A stretch of 13,577 bases of DNA from NCBI GenBank assembly GCA_028865375.1, contig JAGWKJ010000032.1, forward strand, positions 1 to 13,577, given 5' to 3'. A program made the position numbers and the translations under genes. The DNA is from Hyphomicrobiales bacterium. Its GTDB lineage: Bacteria > Pseudomonadota > Alphaproteobacteria > Rhizobiales > Beijerinckiaceae. The notes under the pieces were generated by a model. The model did not search any database. It saw nothing but the letters and a program-made list of their open reading frames with translations, and had not been told where the DNA came from. Positions 6,955-13,577 of this stretch are shown here, one piece after another; position 1 is the stretch's first letter, and each line of letters starts with the position of its first letter.

Positions 6955-7566
6955 TCACGCCTTTGCGCTCGGACGGGCCGCCAGGCGTTCGCGCCAACCG
7001 GCAAGTCGAGTGAGTTCGGGCGGGATCGCGATCCGCGCGGGGCGGCAGAAATCGAGCGCAACGAGGCCCGTGATGTCCGCGACGCTGAAGCTGTCGCCGG
7101 CGATGAACTCGCGCCCGTCGAGCGCGGCGTCGAACCTCGCCATCGCCTCGGTCGCGCGCGCGCGGCAAACGTCGGCCCAGTCGGCGATCTGCCGGCCTTC
7201 GAGGCAGGCGGCGGCCGGATGCGTGTGCCGATAGGCTTGGGCGACTTGATAGAACAGTTCGAATTCGACGCGGCGCTGCCACATCTCGACCTCGACGCGC
7301 CCGGCCGCCGTCCGGCCGAACAGCGGCGGCTCGGGCGCCGCTTCCTCGAAATGACGGCAGATCGCGATCGATTCCGTGATGACCCGGCCGTCGTCGAGCA
7401 CGAGCGCCGGCGCCTTCAGGAACGGGTTGATCCGTGCATAGTCGGGCGTCTTCTGGTCGCCTTGGAGCAGGTCGAGCGGCGCCAAGGGAACGGAAATGCC
7501 CTTCTCGGCGAGAAAAATCCGGACGCGGCGCGGATTGGGAGCGACTTTCACGTCGTAAAGCTCCAA
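6955..7566 (-). CDS. Glutathione S-transferase family protein
   Basis: A 203-residue cytosolic GST. The thioredoxin-fold N-domain reads MELYDVKVAPNPRRVRIFLAEKG. The NPFLKAPAL segment (47-55) holds the cis-proline, and the ES pair (65-66) in RVITESIAI binds the glutamyl part of glutathione. An all-helical C-domain contains the N-capping/hydrophobic-staple type motif GDSFSVADI. The start is TTG 7566: it has a full GAGGAGG site 5 nt upstream and places the first strand at the N-terminus, whereas the longer reading to 7608 adds an unrelated arginine-rich stretch. Catalytic activity and substrate are not predictable from the sequence. The gene is first in a leftward operon with the MBL hydrolase 7 bp behind, a pairing that would fit detoxification of thioester or conjugate intermediates (inference only). 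Confidence 0.9.
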   Translation of the reverse strand: MELYDVKVAPNPRRVRIFLAEKGISVPLAPLDLLQGDQKTPDYARINPFLKAPALVLDDGRVITESIAICRHFEEAAPEPPLFGRTAAGRVEVEMWQRRVEFELFYQVAQAYRHTHPAAACLEGRQIADWADVCRARATEAMARFDAALDGREFIAGDSFSVADITGLVALDFCRPARIAIPPELTRLAGWRERLAARPSAKA

Positions 7567-7571
7567 GCAGG

Positions 7572-7578
7572 CCTCCTC
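7572..7578 (-). promoter_or_regulatory. Strong ribosome binding site for the GST TTG start
   Basis: GAGGAGG on the minus strand, 5 nt before TTG 7566. It overlaps the stop codon (TGA, 7577-7579) of a short upstream frame, so ribosomes finishing that frame would stand on this site. Confidence 0.8.
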
Positions 7579-7615
7579 AAGTCCGCTTCGGCGTCGAAGA
7601 CGCGACACTGTTCAT
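7577..7615 (-). CDS. Possible 12-residue leader peptide ahead of GST
   Basis: The frame ATG 7615 to TGA 7577 encodes MNSVASSTPKRT. A GGGAGAG ribosome-site-like sequence lies 6 nt upstream, and the stop overlaps the GST ribosome site. The composition is not distinctive and no regulatory codon run is seen, so it may be chance. If real, it would couple GST translation to this small frame. Confidence 0.25.
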   Translation of the reverse strand: MNSVASSTPKRT

Positions 7616-7694
7616 CGCGGCTCTCCCGGTCAAGGGACGGGGGTTCGGTTGCGAATCCGGCGAAGGGTGGGAGGTTCGCGACCGCGTTCCGTTG

Positions 7695-7721
7695 AAAAAG
7701 GCGCGGGCCAAGGCCCGCGCC
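7695..7721 (-). terminator. Intrinsic terminator or attenuator reading leftward
   Basis: A perfect 10-bp inverted repeat, GGCGCGGGCC (7700-7709) and GGCCCGCGCC (7712-7721), has a 2-nt centre. On the minus strand it is followed directly by TTTTT (7699-7695). No annotated minus-strand gene ends here; it sits about 130 bp upstream of the GST start. It could end a small RNA or attenuate GST transcription. Confidence 0.6.
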
Positions 7722-7886
7722 AGTCGAGGGGTCCGTCGTGCCTGGGAGAACCGGCGCGACAATCGAGGGCTAAACGCGTTCGCCACGGGCGTCTGTGCGT
7801 TGGCGCACGCGATAAAGCCGTTTTCGCTAAGGCTTCGTTTACCGCGACCCGCCACAATTCGGCCGTAGCGTCGAGTGCCTGCGTCC

Positions 7887-9422
7887 ATGTCGGTCGAATT
7901 CGCCCATAGCGACGGGTCGCCGTCGGCGGACGCGTTTCCCTCGGCGAGGAAGCGTCGCGGGCGCCTGTCCGACCTTCGCCGCGTCGCGGCGGGCGCCGAC
8001 CCCAAAGCCGCGTTTCCCATCGAACTGCTCGAACTCTATGCAGGATCGCGCAAGGCCGCGATGCCGGTCATGGTCGCACTGGCCGTCGTCGTCGCAGCGA
8101 CGTCGTCGCTGTGGGTCCCCGCGCGGGAGGTCGTGGTCTGGGCCTCGCTGGCCTTCGTGGTTTCCGCGGTTCTCTACGGCCTGTCGATCGTCTTCCTCGA
8201 CGACGGCGCCAAATCCGTCGGCACGGTCGGCTGGCGGGTCCGCTTCGTCGTCGCCGAAGCCATCCACGGCGCCGTCTGGGCCGTGATGCTGGTCATGCTC
8301 CTGAAGTCGGGGCACGCGAACGGGAGCGCGTTCGCCCTGTTCGTCCTTCTGATGGCAGCCGCCTCGACGGCGATGGTCGCCTCGGCGATCCCGACCGCCG
8401 TCTATTCCGGGATGATGCCGCTGACGATCGCCATCGTCGCCTTCATGCGGCCGGGCGCGCAATGGCAGACCCTGACGCTGTCCTTCATGGCGACGGGCGC
8501 GCTCTTGAACTTCGCGGTGCTGGCAGCCCGCCTGCACGCCACCGCGCTGCGCGGCGCGGGTTTTCGCGCGGAGAAGGACGCGCTCATCACCGAGCTCGAA
8601 GAGGCCAAGCTCGCCTCCGACATCGCCCGACACCGCGCCGAAGAGGCCAACCTCGCCAAGTCGCGCTTCCTGGCCACGATGAGCCATGAATTGCGGACGC
8701 CCCTCAACGCGATCCTAGGGTTCTCGGAAGTGATGAAAGGGGAGTTGCTGGGCCCGCTGTCGGTTCCCGCCTATCGCGACTATTGCGTCGACATCCATTC
8801 GAGCGGGCAGCACCTGCTGTCCCTCATCAACGAGATTCTCGACTTGTCGCGCGTCGAGGCCGGCCGTTACGAACTCAAGGAAGAGCCGATCTCGCTGTCC
8901 GAGATCCTCGACGACGCGCGCCGGCTGCTCGACATGCGCTCCGGCGCGAAGGGCATCGCGATCTCGGCGTCCATCGAAGCGGGCTTGCCGCGCATCTGGG
9001 GCGACGAGCGCGCGGTCCGCCAGATCGCGCTGAACTTGCTGACCAACGCGGTGAAGTTCACCCCGCAGGGCGGCGGCGTCGAGGTCAAGGTCGGCTGGAC
9101 CCAGCTCGGCGGCCAGTATTTTTCGATCCGCGACGACGGGCCGGGCATCCCGGAAAACGAGATCCCGGTCGTGATGTCGTCGTTCGGCCGGGGCTCGCTG
9201 GCCCAGAAGAACGCGCAGGAGGGTTCGGGTCTCGGACTGCCGATCGTGAAAGGCCTGATCGAGCTGCACGGCGGCCGTTTCGTCTTGAAGTCGAAAGTCG
9301 GGGAAGGCACGCAGGTCGTCGTCATCTTCCCGCCCGAGCGGGTGATGGACGTGCTTCCCAGGTTAGATCCGCAAGCCCCCGCCGCCGGCGCGGGAATGCG
9401 TGGCGGGCGCCGCGCCGCCTGA
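7887..9422 (+). CDS. Membrane sensor histidine kinase, PleC/DivJ-like catalytic core
   Basis: 511 residues from ATG 7887; GTG 7875 four codons upstream is an alternative and neither has a strong ribosome site. Residues about 55-217 contain roughly six hydrophobic segments with almost no periplasmic loops, so the input domain is a membrane-embedded sensor. A short coiled linker (EELEEAKLASDIARHRAEEANLAK-like) leads to the HisKA domain with phospho-acceptor H267 in MSHELRTPLN. The following GFSEVMKGELLGPL and LDLSRVEAGRYEL stretches are typical of the alphaproteobacterial PleC/DivJ/CckN-like group. The ATPase domain has the N box (LLTNAVKFT), G1 (DDGPGIP) and G2 (GSGLGLPI). No receiver domain and no adjacent response regulator are present. 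It may signal to a single-domain regulator elsewhere, as this group usually does. It converges on the LysE-type gene with 3 bp between the stops. Confidence 0.92.
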   Translation: MSVEFAHSDGSPSADAFPSARKRRGRLSDLRRVAAGADPKAAFPIELLELYAGSRKAAMPVMVALAVVVAATSSLWVPAREVVVWASLAFVVSAVLYGLSIVFLDDGAKSVGTVGWRVRFVVAEAIHGAVWAVMLVMLLKSGHANGSAFALFVLLMAAASTAMVASAIPTAVYSGMMPLTIAIVAFMRPGAQWQTLTLSFMATGALLNFAVLAARLHATALRGAGFRAEKDALITELEEAKLASDIARHRAEEANLAKSRFLATMSHELRTPLNAILGFSEVMKGELLGPLSVPAYRDYCVDIHSSGQHLLSLINEILDLSRVEAGRYELKEEPISLSEILDDARRLLDMRSGAKGIAISASIEAGLPRIWGDERAVRQIALNLLTNAVKFTPQGGGVEVKVGWTQLGGQYFSIRDDGPGIPENEIPVVMSSFGRGSLAQKNAQEGSGLGLPIVKGLIELHGGRFVLKSKVGEGTQVVVIFPPERVMDVLPRLDPQAPAAGAGMRGGRRAA

Positions 9423-9425
9423 GCC

Positions 9426-10040
9426 TCAGGCGCGCTCGAACAGGATCGGCAGCGCGCTGGCCGCCAGCAGCAGCGCCATCGTCCAGTTGAACGCGCGCCG
9501 GCGGGCCGGAGAGGCGAGGAAGTCGCTCAAGGTCGCGCCGAAGCCGGCCCAGACCAGCACCGAAGGCAGCGTCACCGCCGCGAACACGCCGGCGACGAAC
9601 AAGGTCGAGGCGAGCGGCCGCCCACGATCCACGTAAAGCGCCATGCCCGAGATCGCCGCCACCCACCCCTTCGGGTTCGCCCACTGGAACAGCGCCGCGC
9701 CGAACGACGACATCGGCGCTGCCCGCCCGGCGCGCTTGTCGGCAAGCGCGCCGCCATGCGCGATCTTCCAGGCGAGCCAAAGCAGGTATCCGACCGCGAC
9801 GACCTGCAAGGCGACGTAAAGCACGTTCGAGGCGGCGAACAACGCGCCGAGGCCGGCGCCGGCCGCCATCATCAGTACGAAGAAGCCGTAGGTGACGCCC
9901 AGGACGTGGGGCAGCGTGCGGCGCAGGCCGAAGTTCAGGCCGGACGCCAGCACCATCAGGTTGTTGGGACCGGGCGTCAGCGAACAGGCGGTCGCGAAGC
10001 CGACGAGCGCCGCCAGCGGCCCTGCGAGCGGCAGGCTCAC
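9426..10040 (-). CDS. LysE/RhtB family amino-acid exporter
   Basis: 204 residues, the normal size of the family. It begins MSLPLAGPLAALVGFAT and carries the signature SLTPGPNNLMV at about 19-29 in the first membrane helix. Further hydrophobic segments give about six helices in all. QWANPKGWVAAISG in the middle is also typical. The predicted job is export of an amino acid or related metabolite across the inner membrane; the substrate is unknown. The start is GTG 10040, whose GTGA overlaps the TGA stop of cobT, with AAGGA just before it. Translation is therefore probably coupled to cobT. A longer frame reaching into cobT exists but would be out-of-frame coding over a real gene and is rejected. 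Confidence 0.9.
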   Translation of the reverse strand: MSLPLAGPLAALVGFATACSLTPGPNNLMVLASGLNFGLRRTLPHVLGVTYGFFVLMMAAGAGLGALFAASNVLYVALQVVAVGYLLWLAWKIAHGGALADKRAGRAAPMSSFGAALFQWANPKGWVAAISGMALYVDRGRPLASTLFVAGVFAAVTLPSVLVWAGFGATLSDFLASPARRRAFNWTMALLLAASALPILFERA

Positions 10041-11074
10041 GCGTCCTTGCCGGCGACGCCGGCCTCCGCGAACGTCGCCATGCCCGAATGGCAGGCGATC
10101 GCCGCGCGTAACACCCCACAGGCCAGTGCCGCGCCCGACGCCTCGCCGAGCCGCATCCCGAGATCGAGCAGCGGCGCCTTGCCCAAGCGGCGCAGCACCT
10201 CGCGGTGGGCGCCTTCCGCCGAAACGTGGCCGGCAAGGCAATGGTCGATCGAGCCCGGATCGAGCGCATGCAGGACGGCCGCGGCCGCGCAAGCGACATA
10301 GCCGTCGAGAACGACCGGCGCGCGATGGACCCGCGCGCCGACGATCGCGCCCGCCATGGCGGCGATCTCGCGGCCGCCGAGCCGGCGCAGGACCTCCAGC
10401 GGGTCGTCCAGATGGTCGCGGTGAAAGGCGACCGCTTGGGCGACCACGTCCGCCTTGCGTTCGAGGCCGGCGTCGTCGAGGCCGGTGCCGCGGCCGACCC
10501 AATCGCGCGCCTGCCCGCCATAGAGGGCGTGATAGATCGCCGCGGCCGCGGTCGTGTTGGCGATGCCCATTTCGCCGACCGCCAGCAGGTCAGGGCCTTC
10601 GGCAAGCGCCTCCATGCCATAGGCCATGGTGCCGGCGCAGGTGCGCTCGTCCATCGCAGGCGCCGTGACGAAATCCTGCGTCGGCATCTCGAGCGCGAGC
10701 TCATAGACTTTCAACGAGAGGTTGAAAGTCTTGCACAATTGGTTGACCGCCGCGCCGCCGGCGCGGAAATTCGCGACCATCGCGGCCGTCACGCTCGGGG
10801 GAAACGGCGATACGCCGCGCGCCGCGACGCCGTGATTGCCGGCGAACACGGCCACCAAGGGCCGCTCCATCGAGGGCCGGTCGCGGCCCTGCCAGCCGGC
10901 GACGAAAGCGGCGATTTCTTCCAACCGGCCGAGGGAACCCGCCGGCTTGGTGAGCTCGGCGTCGCGCGCCCGGGCGGCCGCGGCGGCCTCCTCGTCGAAG
11001 GGCGGCAGGTCGCCAAGCAAGACGCGGATGTCGTCGAACGGCTTGGCCTTGGCGGTTTGGGACGTTTCGGTCAT
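10037..11074 (-). CDS. cobT: Nicotinate-nucleotide--dimethylbenzimidazole phosphoribosyltransferase
   Basis: 345 residues, full length. CobT transfers the phosphoribosyl group of nicotinate mononucleotide to 5,6-dimethylbenzimidazole, giving the alpha-ribazole phosphate used for the lower ligand of cobalamin. Visible motifs are KPAGSLGRLE (43-52), GNHGV (79-83), GEMGIANTTAAAA (167-179), VGRGTGLDD (193-201) and LDLGMRLGEASGAAL (303-317). The catalytic Glu (E311) is kept; the following residue is Ala where Gly is usual. ATG 11074 has a GGAA-type ribosome site. No cobS, cobU or cobC is adjacent, and the downstream partner is a LysE-type exporter joined by a 4-nt overlap. The 5' leader can fold into a branched RNA structure. 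Confidence 0.95.
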   Translation of the reverse strand: MTETSQTAKAKPFDDIRVLLGDLPPFDEEAAAAARARDAELTKPAGSLGRLEEIAAFVAGWQGRDRPSMERPLVAVFAGNHGVAARGVSPFPPSVTAAMVANFRAGGAAVNQLCKTFNLSLKVYELALEMPTQDFVTAPAMDERTCAGTMAYGMEALAEGPDLLAVGEMGIANTTAAAAIYHALYGGQARDWVGRGTGLDDAGLERKADVVAQAVAFHRDHLDDPLEVLRRLGGREIAAMAGAIVGARVHRAPVVLDGYVACAAAAVLHALDPGSIDHCLAGHVSAEGAHREVLRRLGKAPLLDLGMRLGEASGAALACGVLRAAIACHSGMATFAEAGVAGKDA

Positions 11075-11085
11075 GGGTTTCCGGT

Positions 11086-11153
11086 CTGACGGGAATTGGC
11101 GGACGGCTCGGCCGCCGGTTGGCGGGACTGCGGTTCTATTGCCCGCCCGTCAG
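11086..11153 (-). promoter_or_regulatory. Predicted branched RNA structure in the cobT leader
   Basis: On the minus strand CTGACGGG (11153-11146) can pair with CCCGTCAG (11093-11086), 12 nt before the cobT ATG. Inside are two hairpins: GGCGGG/CCCGCC (11147-11142 with 11126-11121, sharing two bases with the outer stem) and GGCGG/CCGCC (11116-11112 with 11102-11098). This makes a possible three-way junction. Conserved cobalamin-riboswitch elements are not present, and GC-rich DNA forms hairpins easily, so function is unproven. Confidence 0.3.
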
Positions 11154-11203
11154 CTTGTCGCCATGAATCGAGGCATAGGGAGGCCCGGAGTTTGGAGCGT
11201 GGG

Positions 11204-11695
11204 ATGGGTCGCCGCGTCGGAAATGCCGCTGCGTGGGCGCTGGCGGCCGCGTTGGTCGCGGCATCGGCGGGATTCGCGCGCGCCGACGACGCGCCGCGCG
11301 GCGGCCCCGATGCGTCGGGATCGGCCGCCGAGAGCAAGAACTCCCCGTTCCTGTTCCTCGATGGCGGTACGAACGGACCCGGCGCTTCGAGGCCGGGCGG
11401 CGGCACCGGCCGTCCCGCCACCTCGGCCGACTGGCGCAAATGGCTCGACCTCACCCATGCCGGCCAGGACCTCGCCCGCGCCGCGCGCGAGAAGGGCCGG
11501 ATCATGCCGTTCGGCGCCTTGATGAAGAAGGCGTTCGGGCCGGGCTCGGCGGCGCACGCGCTCGGCGTGCAGCTCCATCGCGACTTGTTCGGCGGCTTCG
11601 TCTACGTGGTGACGACGATCGACAAGACCGGGCGCATGATCGTCACGACGATCTCGGGCCGCGACGGCCGGGTGCTCTCGAGGAGGGTGCGCTGA
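11204..11695 (+). CDS. Secreted PepSY-like domain protein, first gene of a two-component operon
   Basis: 163 residues with a clear signal peptide (hydrophobic AAAWALAAALVAASAG, cleavage near ARADD). A Gly/Ser/Pro-rich linker follows to about residue 65. The C-terminal part then reads GRIMPFGALMKKAFG...GVQLHRDLFGGFVYVVTTIDKTGRMIVTTISGRDGRVL when its segments are joined. The charged helix, the FVYVV strand and the final G-x-V strand match the pattern of PepSY domains, although the usual acidic DAxTG is SGRDG here. ATG 11204 has GGAG 6 nt upstream; the frame is open further upstream but without a signal sequence. The stop overlaps the response regulator start (TGATG). Small PepSY proteins next to PhoPQ-like systems are common and are thought to act in the periplasm on sensing; that role is inferred. 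Confidence 0.75.
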   Translation: MGRRVGNAAAWALAAALVAASAGFARADDAPRGGPDASGSAAESKNSPFLFLDGGTNGPGASRPGGGTGRPATSADWRKWLDLTHAGQDLARAAREKGRIMPFGALMKKAFGPGSAAHALGVQLHRDLFGGFVYVVTTIDKTGRMIVTTISGRDGRVLSRRVR

Positions 11696-12351
11696 TGCGG
11701 GTGCTGGTGGTCGAGGACGAGCGCCGCATCGCCGACGACCTCGCCGGCGCGCTCGGACGCGCGGGCTACGTGGTCGAGACGTCGGCGGACGGAGAAGACG
11801 CCTGGTTCCGCGGCGAGACGGAGGCGTTCGACGCCATCGTGCTCGACCTCGGCCTGCCGCGCATGGACGGGCTGTCGGTGCTGCGGAAATGGCGGGCCGC
11901 CGGCGTCGCGACGCCCGTGCTCGCGCTGACCGCCCGATCGGCCTGGATGGAGCGGGTCGAGGGCATCGACGCCGGCGCCGACGATTATCTGGGCAAGCCC
12001 TTCCACATGCCCGAACTGATCGCGCGGGTCGGCGCGCTCACGCGGCGCACGGGCGGCTATGTCGCGCCCGTGATGGAGGTCGGCGGCCTTCGCATCGACG
12101 TGCAACGCCTGCAAGCGACGGCCGAGGGACGCGAACTGGCGCTGACCCCGCTCGAATTCCGGGCGCTGCGTTACCTCGCCCACCACCGCGGCCGCGTCGT
12201 TCCGCAGACCGAGCTCTCCGAACACGTCTACGGCGCGGACCGCGAGCCCGGCTCCAACGCGCTCGAAGTGCTGATCGCGCGGCTGCGCAAGAAGGCGGGC
12301 GCGGAGGTCGTCAAGACCCGCCGCGGCTTCGGCTATGTCGTCGAAGGCTGA
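11695..12351 (+). CDS. OmpR/PhoB-family response regulator
   Basis: 218 residues. The receiver domain (1-115) has the acidic pair E7/D8, phospho-acceptor D51 in IVLDLGLP, T79 in LALTAR and K101 in GKPF. The winged-helix DNA-binding domain (about 125-218) has LTPLEFRALRYLA, then SNALEVLIARLRKK in the recognition helix, and RRGFGYVV in the wing. All phosphorylation residues are kept. ATG 11695 shares one base with the preceding stop and has GAGGAGGG 7 nt upstream, so translation is efficient and coupled. Its cognate kinase begins 17 nt before its stop. It is probably phosphorylated by that kinase and regulates its own operon and envelope genes; targets are not visible here. Confidence 0.95.
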   Translation: MRVLVVEDERRIADDLAGALGRAGYVVETSADGEDAWFRGETEAFDAIVLDLGLPRMDGLSVLRKWRAAGVATPVLALTARSAWMERVEGIDAGADDYLGKPFHMPELIARVGALTRRTGGYVAPVMEVGGLRIDVQRLQATAEGRELALTPLEFRALRYLAHHRGRVVPQTELSEHVYGADREPGSNALEVLIARLRKKAGAEVVKTRRGFGYVVEG

Positions 12352-13577
12352 ACGCCCGAAAGCCGATCTCGCCGCCGCGCCGTCGCTGCGCGCGCGCCTG
12401 TTGCTGATGGCGGCGCTGACGATCGCCGCCGCGCTGGCGCTGGCCTGGGCCTCCTACACCGCCGAGTTCCGCCGCGCGGCGGCCGCCAACGTCGGCTTCG
12501 GGCTGCAAAGCCAGTGGAACGAGCTCGCCGCGGACCTCGAAACGGCTTCCGACGGCAAGCCGCTCCTGCGCGCGCCGATGTCGGACCCGCGCTACGACAA
12601 TCCCTATTCCGGCCTCTACTGGCGAATCGATTCCGGCGGAGCGACTGCGCTGCGCTCGCGCTCGCTGTGGGACGCCGACATCGGCCCGCTGTCCGCGCCG
12701 GACGCCGCGACCGCCGAAATGCCGGCCCGCGCGGACGGGCCGGACGGCGCGCGCCTCTACGCGCTGCGCCGCGAGGTGACCCTCACGGTGGCCGGCAAGC
12801 CGCGCGCCTATGCGCTGACGGTGGCCACCGACGGCCACGAGCAACTGGCGCTGCGCGAGACGCTGTCGCGCGACGCCGCGCGCGTGCTCGCGATCGTAGG
12901 CGTCGCGCTGTTCGCCGGCGCGGCGCTGCAGGCCTGGGTGCTTTCCCGTCCCCTCGCGAACCTCCGCCACAAGCTCACCTTGGTGCGCGACTCGCGGTCG
13001 GCGCGGTTGGAGGGCAAGTTCCCCGCCGAGGTCGCGCCGCTGGTCGACGACCTCAACGCCCTGCTCGACGCGCAAGACGCGCAGATCGCCCGCTCGCGCG
13101 CGCAGGCCGGCGACCTCGCGCACGGCTTGAAGACGCCGCTGACCGTGCTCGACGGCGAGGCGCGCCGCCTCGAAGCGGCCGGCGACCGCCTGAGCGCGGA
13201 GCGGCTGCGCGAGCAGCTCGCCGCGATGCAGGGCCACGTCGCGCGCGAACTCGCCCGCGCCCGGATGCGCGGCGCTGCGCCGACGGGGGGCGGCGCGGCC
13301 GAGGCGGCCATCGCCGTCGACCGGCTGCTCGGCCTGTTCGCGCGCTTGCCGCGCGGCGCCGAGATCGCCTGGCGCAACGATCTGCCGGCGGACCTGCGGC
13401 TTCGGTTCGACGCCGACGATTTCGGCGAAGTGATCGGCAACCTGCTCGACAACGCGCGCAAGCACGCGCGCACAGCGGTCGTCGTCTCCGCCACGTTGGC
13501 GGACGGCGGCGCCTGGATCCACGTCGACGACGACGGGCCGGGCATCCCCGACGGCCGGCGCGAGGACATGAAGGGCC
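12335..13577 (+). CDS. PhoQ-like sensor histidine kinase, 3' partial
   Basis: The frame opens at ATG 12335, 17 nt inside the response regulator gene, and runs off the right edge (414 codons seen). The first transmembrane helix is LLLMAALTIAAALALAWASY (about 22-41). A periplasmic sensor of about 145 residues and a second helix VLAIVGVALFAGAALQAWVL (about 186-205) follow, then a HAMP-like linker. The HisKA box is DLAHGLKTPLTVL with H263; the HGLKTPL form is characteristic of the PhoQ group. The N box is NLLDNARKHA, and the G1 box DDDGPGIP is reached just before the edge; G2 is missing with the cut. No good ribosome site precedes the start, which fits translational coupling. The ligand is unknown; the adjoining PepSY-like protein is a candidate partner. 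Confidence 0.93.
   Translation, partial: MSSKAERPKADLAAAPSLRARLLLMAALTIAAALALAWASYTAEFRRAAAANVGFGLQSQWNELAADLETASDGKPLLRAPMSDPRYDNPYSGLYWRIDSGGATALRSRSLWDADIGPLSAPDAATAEMPARADGPDGARLYALRREVTLTVAGKPRAYALTVATDGHEQLALRETLSRDAARVLAIVGVALFAGAALQAWVLSRPLANLRHKLTLVRDSRSARLEGKFPAEVAPLVDDLNALLDAQDAQIARSRAQAGDLAHGLKTPLTVLDGEARRLEAAGDRLSAERLREQLAAMQGHVARELARARMRGAAPTGGGAAEAAIAVDRLLGLFARLPRGAEIAWRNDLPADLRLRFDADDFGEVIGNLLDNARKHARTAVVVSATLADGGAWIHVDDDGPGIPDGRREDMKG

Larger units (their letters stand above)
7567..7886. other. 320-bp intergenic region, structured, no convincing protein gene
   Basis: The gap between the divergent GST and histidine-kinase genes. I see short hairpins at 7795-7808 (GTGCG/CGCAC) and 7815-7835 (AAGCC/GGCTT), a strong minus-strand terminator-like hairpin at 7695-7721, and a 12-codon frame at 7577-7615. 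No clear sigma-70 promoter was found on either strand. Longer open frames here look non-coding: arginine-rich and without family resemblance. Confidence 0.6.

Noticed and set aside
7630..7690. tRNA-like T-arm (GGTTCG ... CGAATCC)
   Set aside because: The loop length is wrong, and no acceptor, D or anticodon arms could be placed on either strand.
11075..11160. Cobalamin riboswitch upstream of cobT
   Set aside because: GTCAG-ACCGG resembles part of the B12 box, but the GAG between them is missing. The other conserved core elements are absent, and the leader is too short for the usual ~200-nt fold.

Overview
The window is very GC-rich with a codon bias towards G/C at third positions. It carries a TakP-type TRAP binding protein, a PleC/DivJ-like histidine kinase, a B12 lower-ligand gene and a long proline-rich caspase-like protein. 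Together these point to a chromosomal region of an alphaproteobacterium. A Rhodospirillales- or Hyphomicrobiales-type lineage is my guess; it is not shown by the sequence. No tRNA, rRNA, insertion sequence, phage gene or CRISPR array is visible.

Layout from left to right. The 3' part of a class II histone-deacetylase-like deacetylase (+, cut by the left edge) converges on an orphan TakP-like TRAP solute-binding protein (-). Divergent from the binding protein, a probable promoter drives mobA (molybdenum cofactor guanylyltransferase) and, 28 bp further on, a 3-hydroxyisobutyrate-dehydrogenase-family oxidoreductase. A strong two-way terminator hairpin at about 3757-3802 separates these from a leftward block: a glutathione S-transferase with a TTG start, an RNase Z-like metallo-beta-lactamase hydrolase 7 bp behind it, and then a 737-residue secreted caspase-fold protein. 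A 320-bp intergenic stretch (7567-7886) with RNA-like structure follows.

To its right lies a membrane histidine kinase (+), which converges on a leftward cobT-lysE-type exporter pair whose stop and start overlap (GTGA). Divergent from cobT runs a tight three-gene operon: a secreted PepSY-like protein, an OmpR/PhoB-family response regulator and a PhoQ-like sensor kinase (cut by the right edge). Their reading frames overlap by 1 and 17 nt.

Most genes are ordinary housekeeping or accessory functions. The most interesting item is the caspase-like protein. Both positions of the catalytic His/Cys dyad are replaced (Arg and Ala) in an otherwise well-kept fold, and it carries a roughly 360-residue proline-rich tail built of nested repeats. 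It looks like a dedicated pseudo-protease with a non-enzymatic envelope role. Secondary points are possible regulatory RNA structures upstream of cobT and upstream of the GST gene, and a binding protein with no visible TRAP membrane partner.
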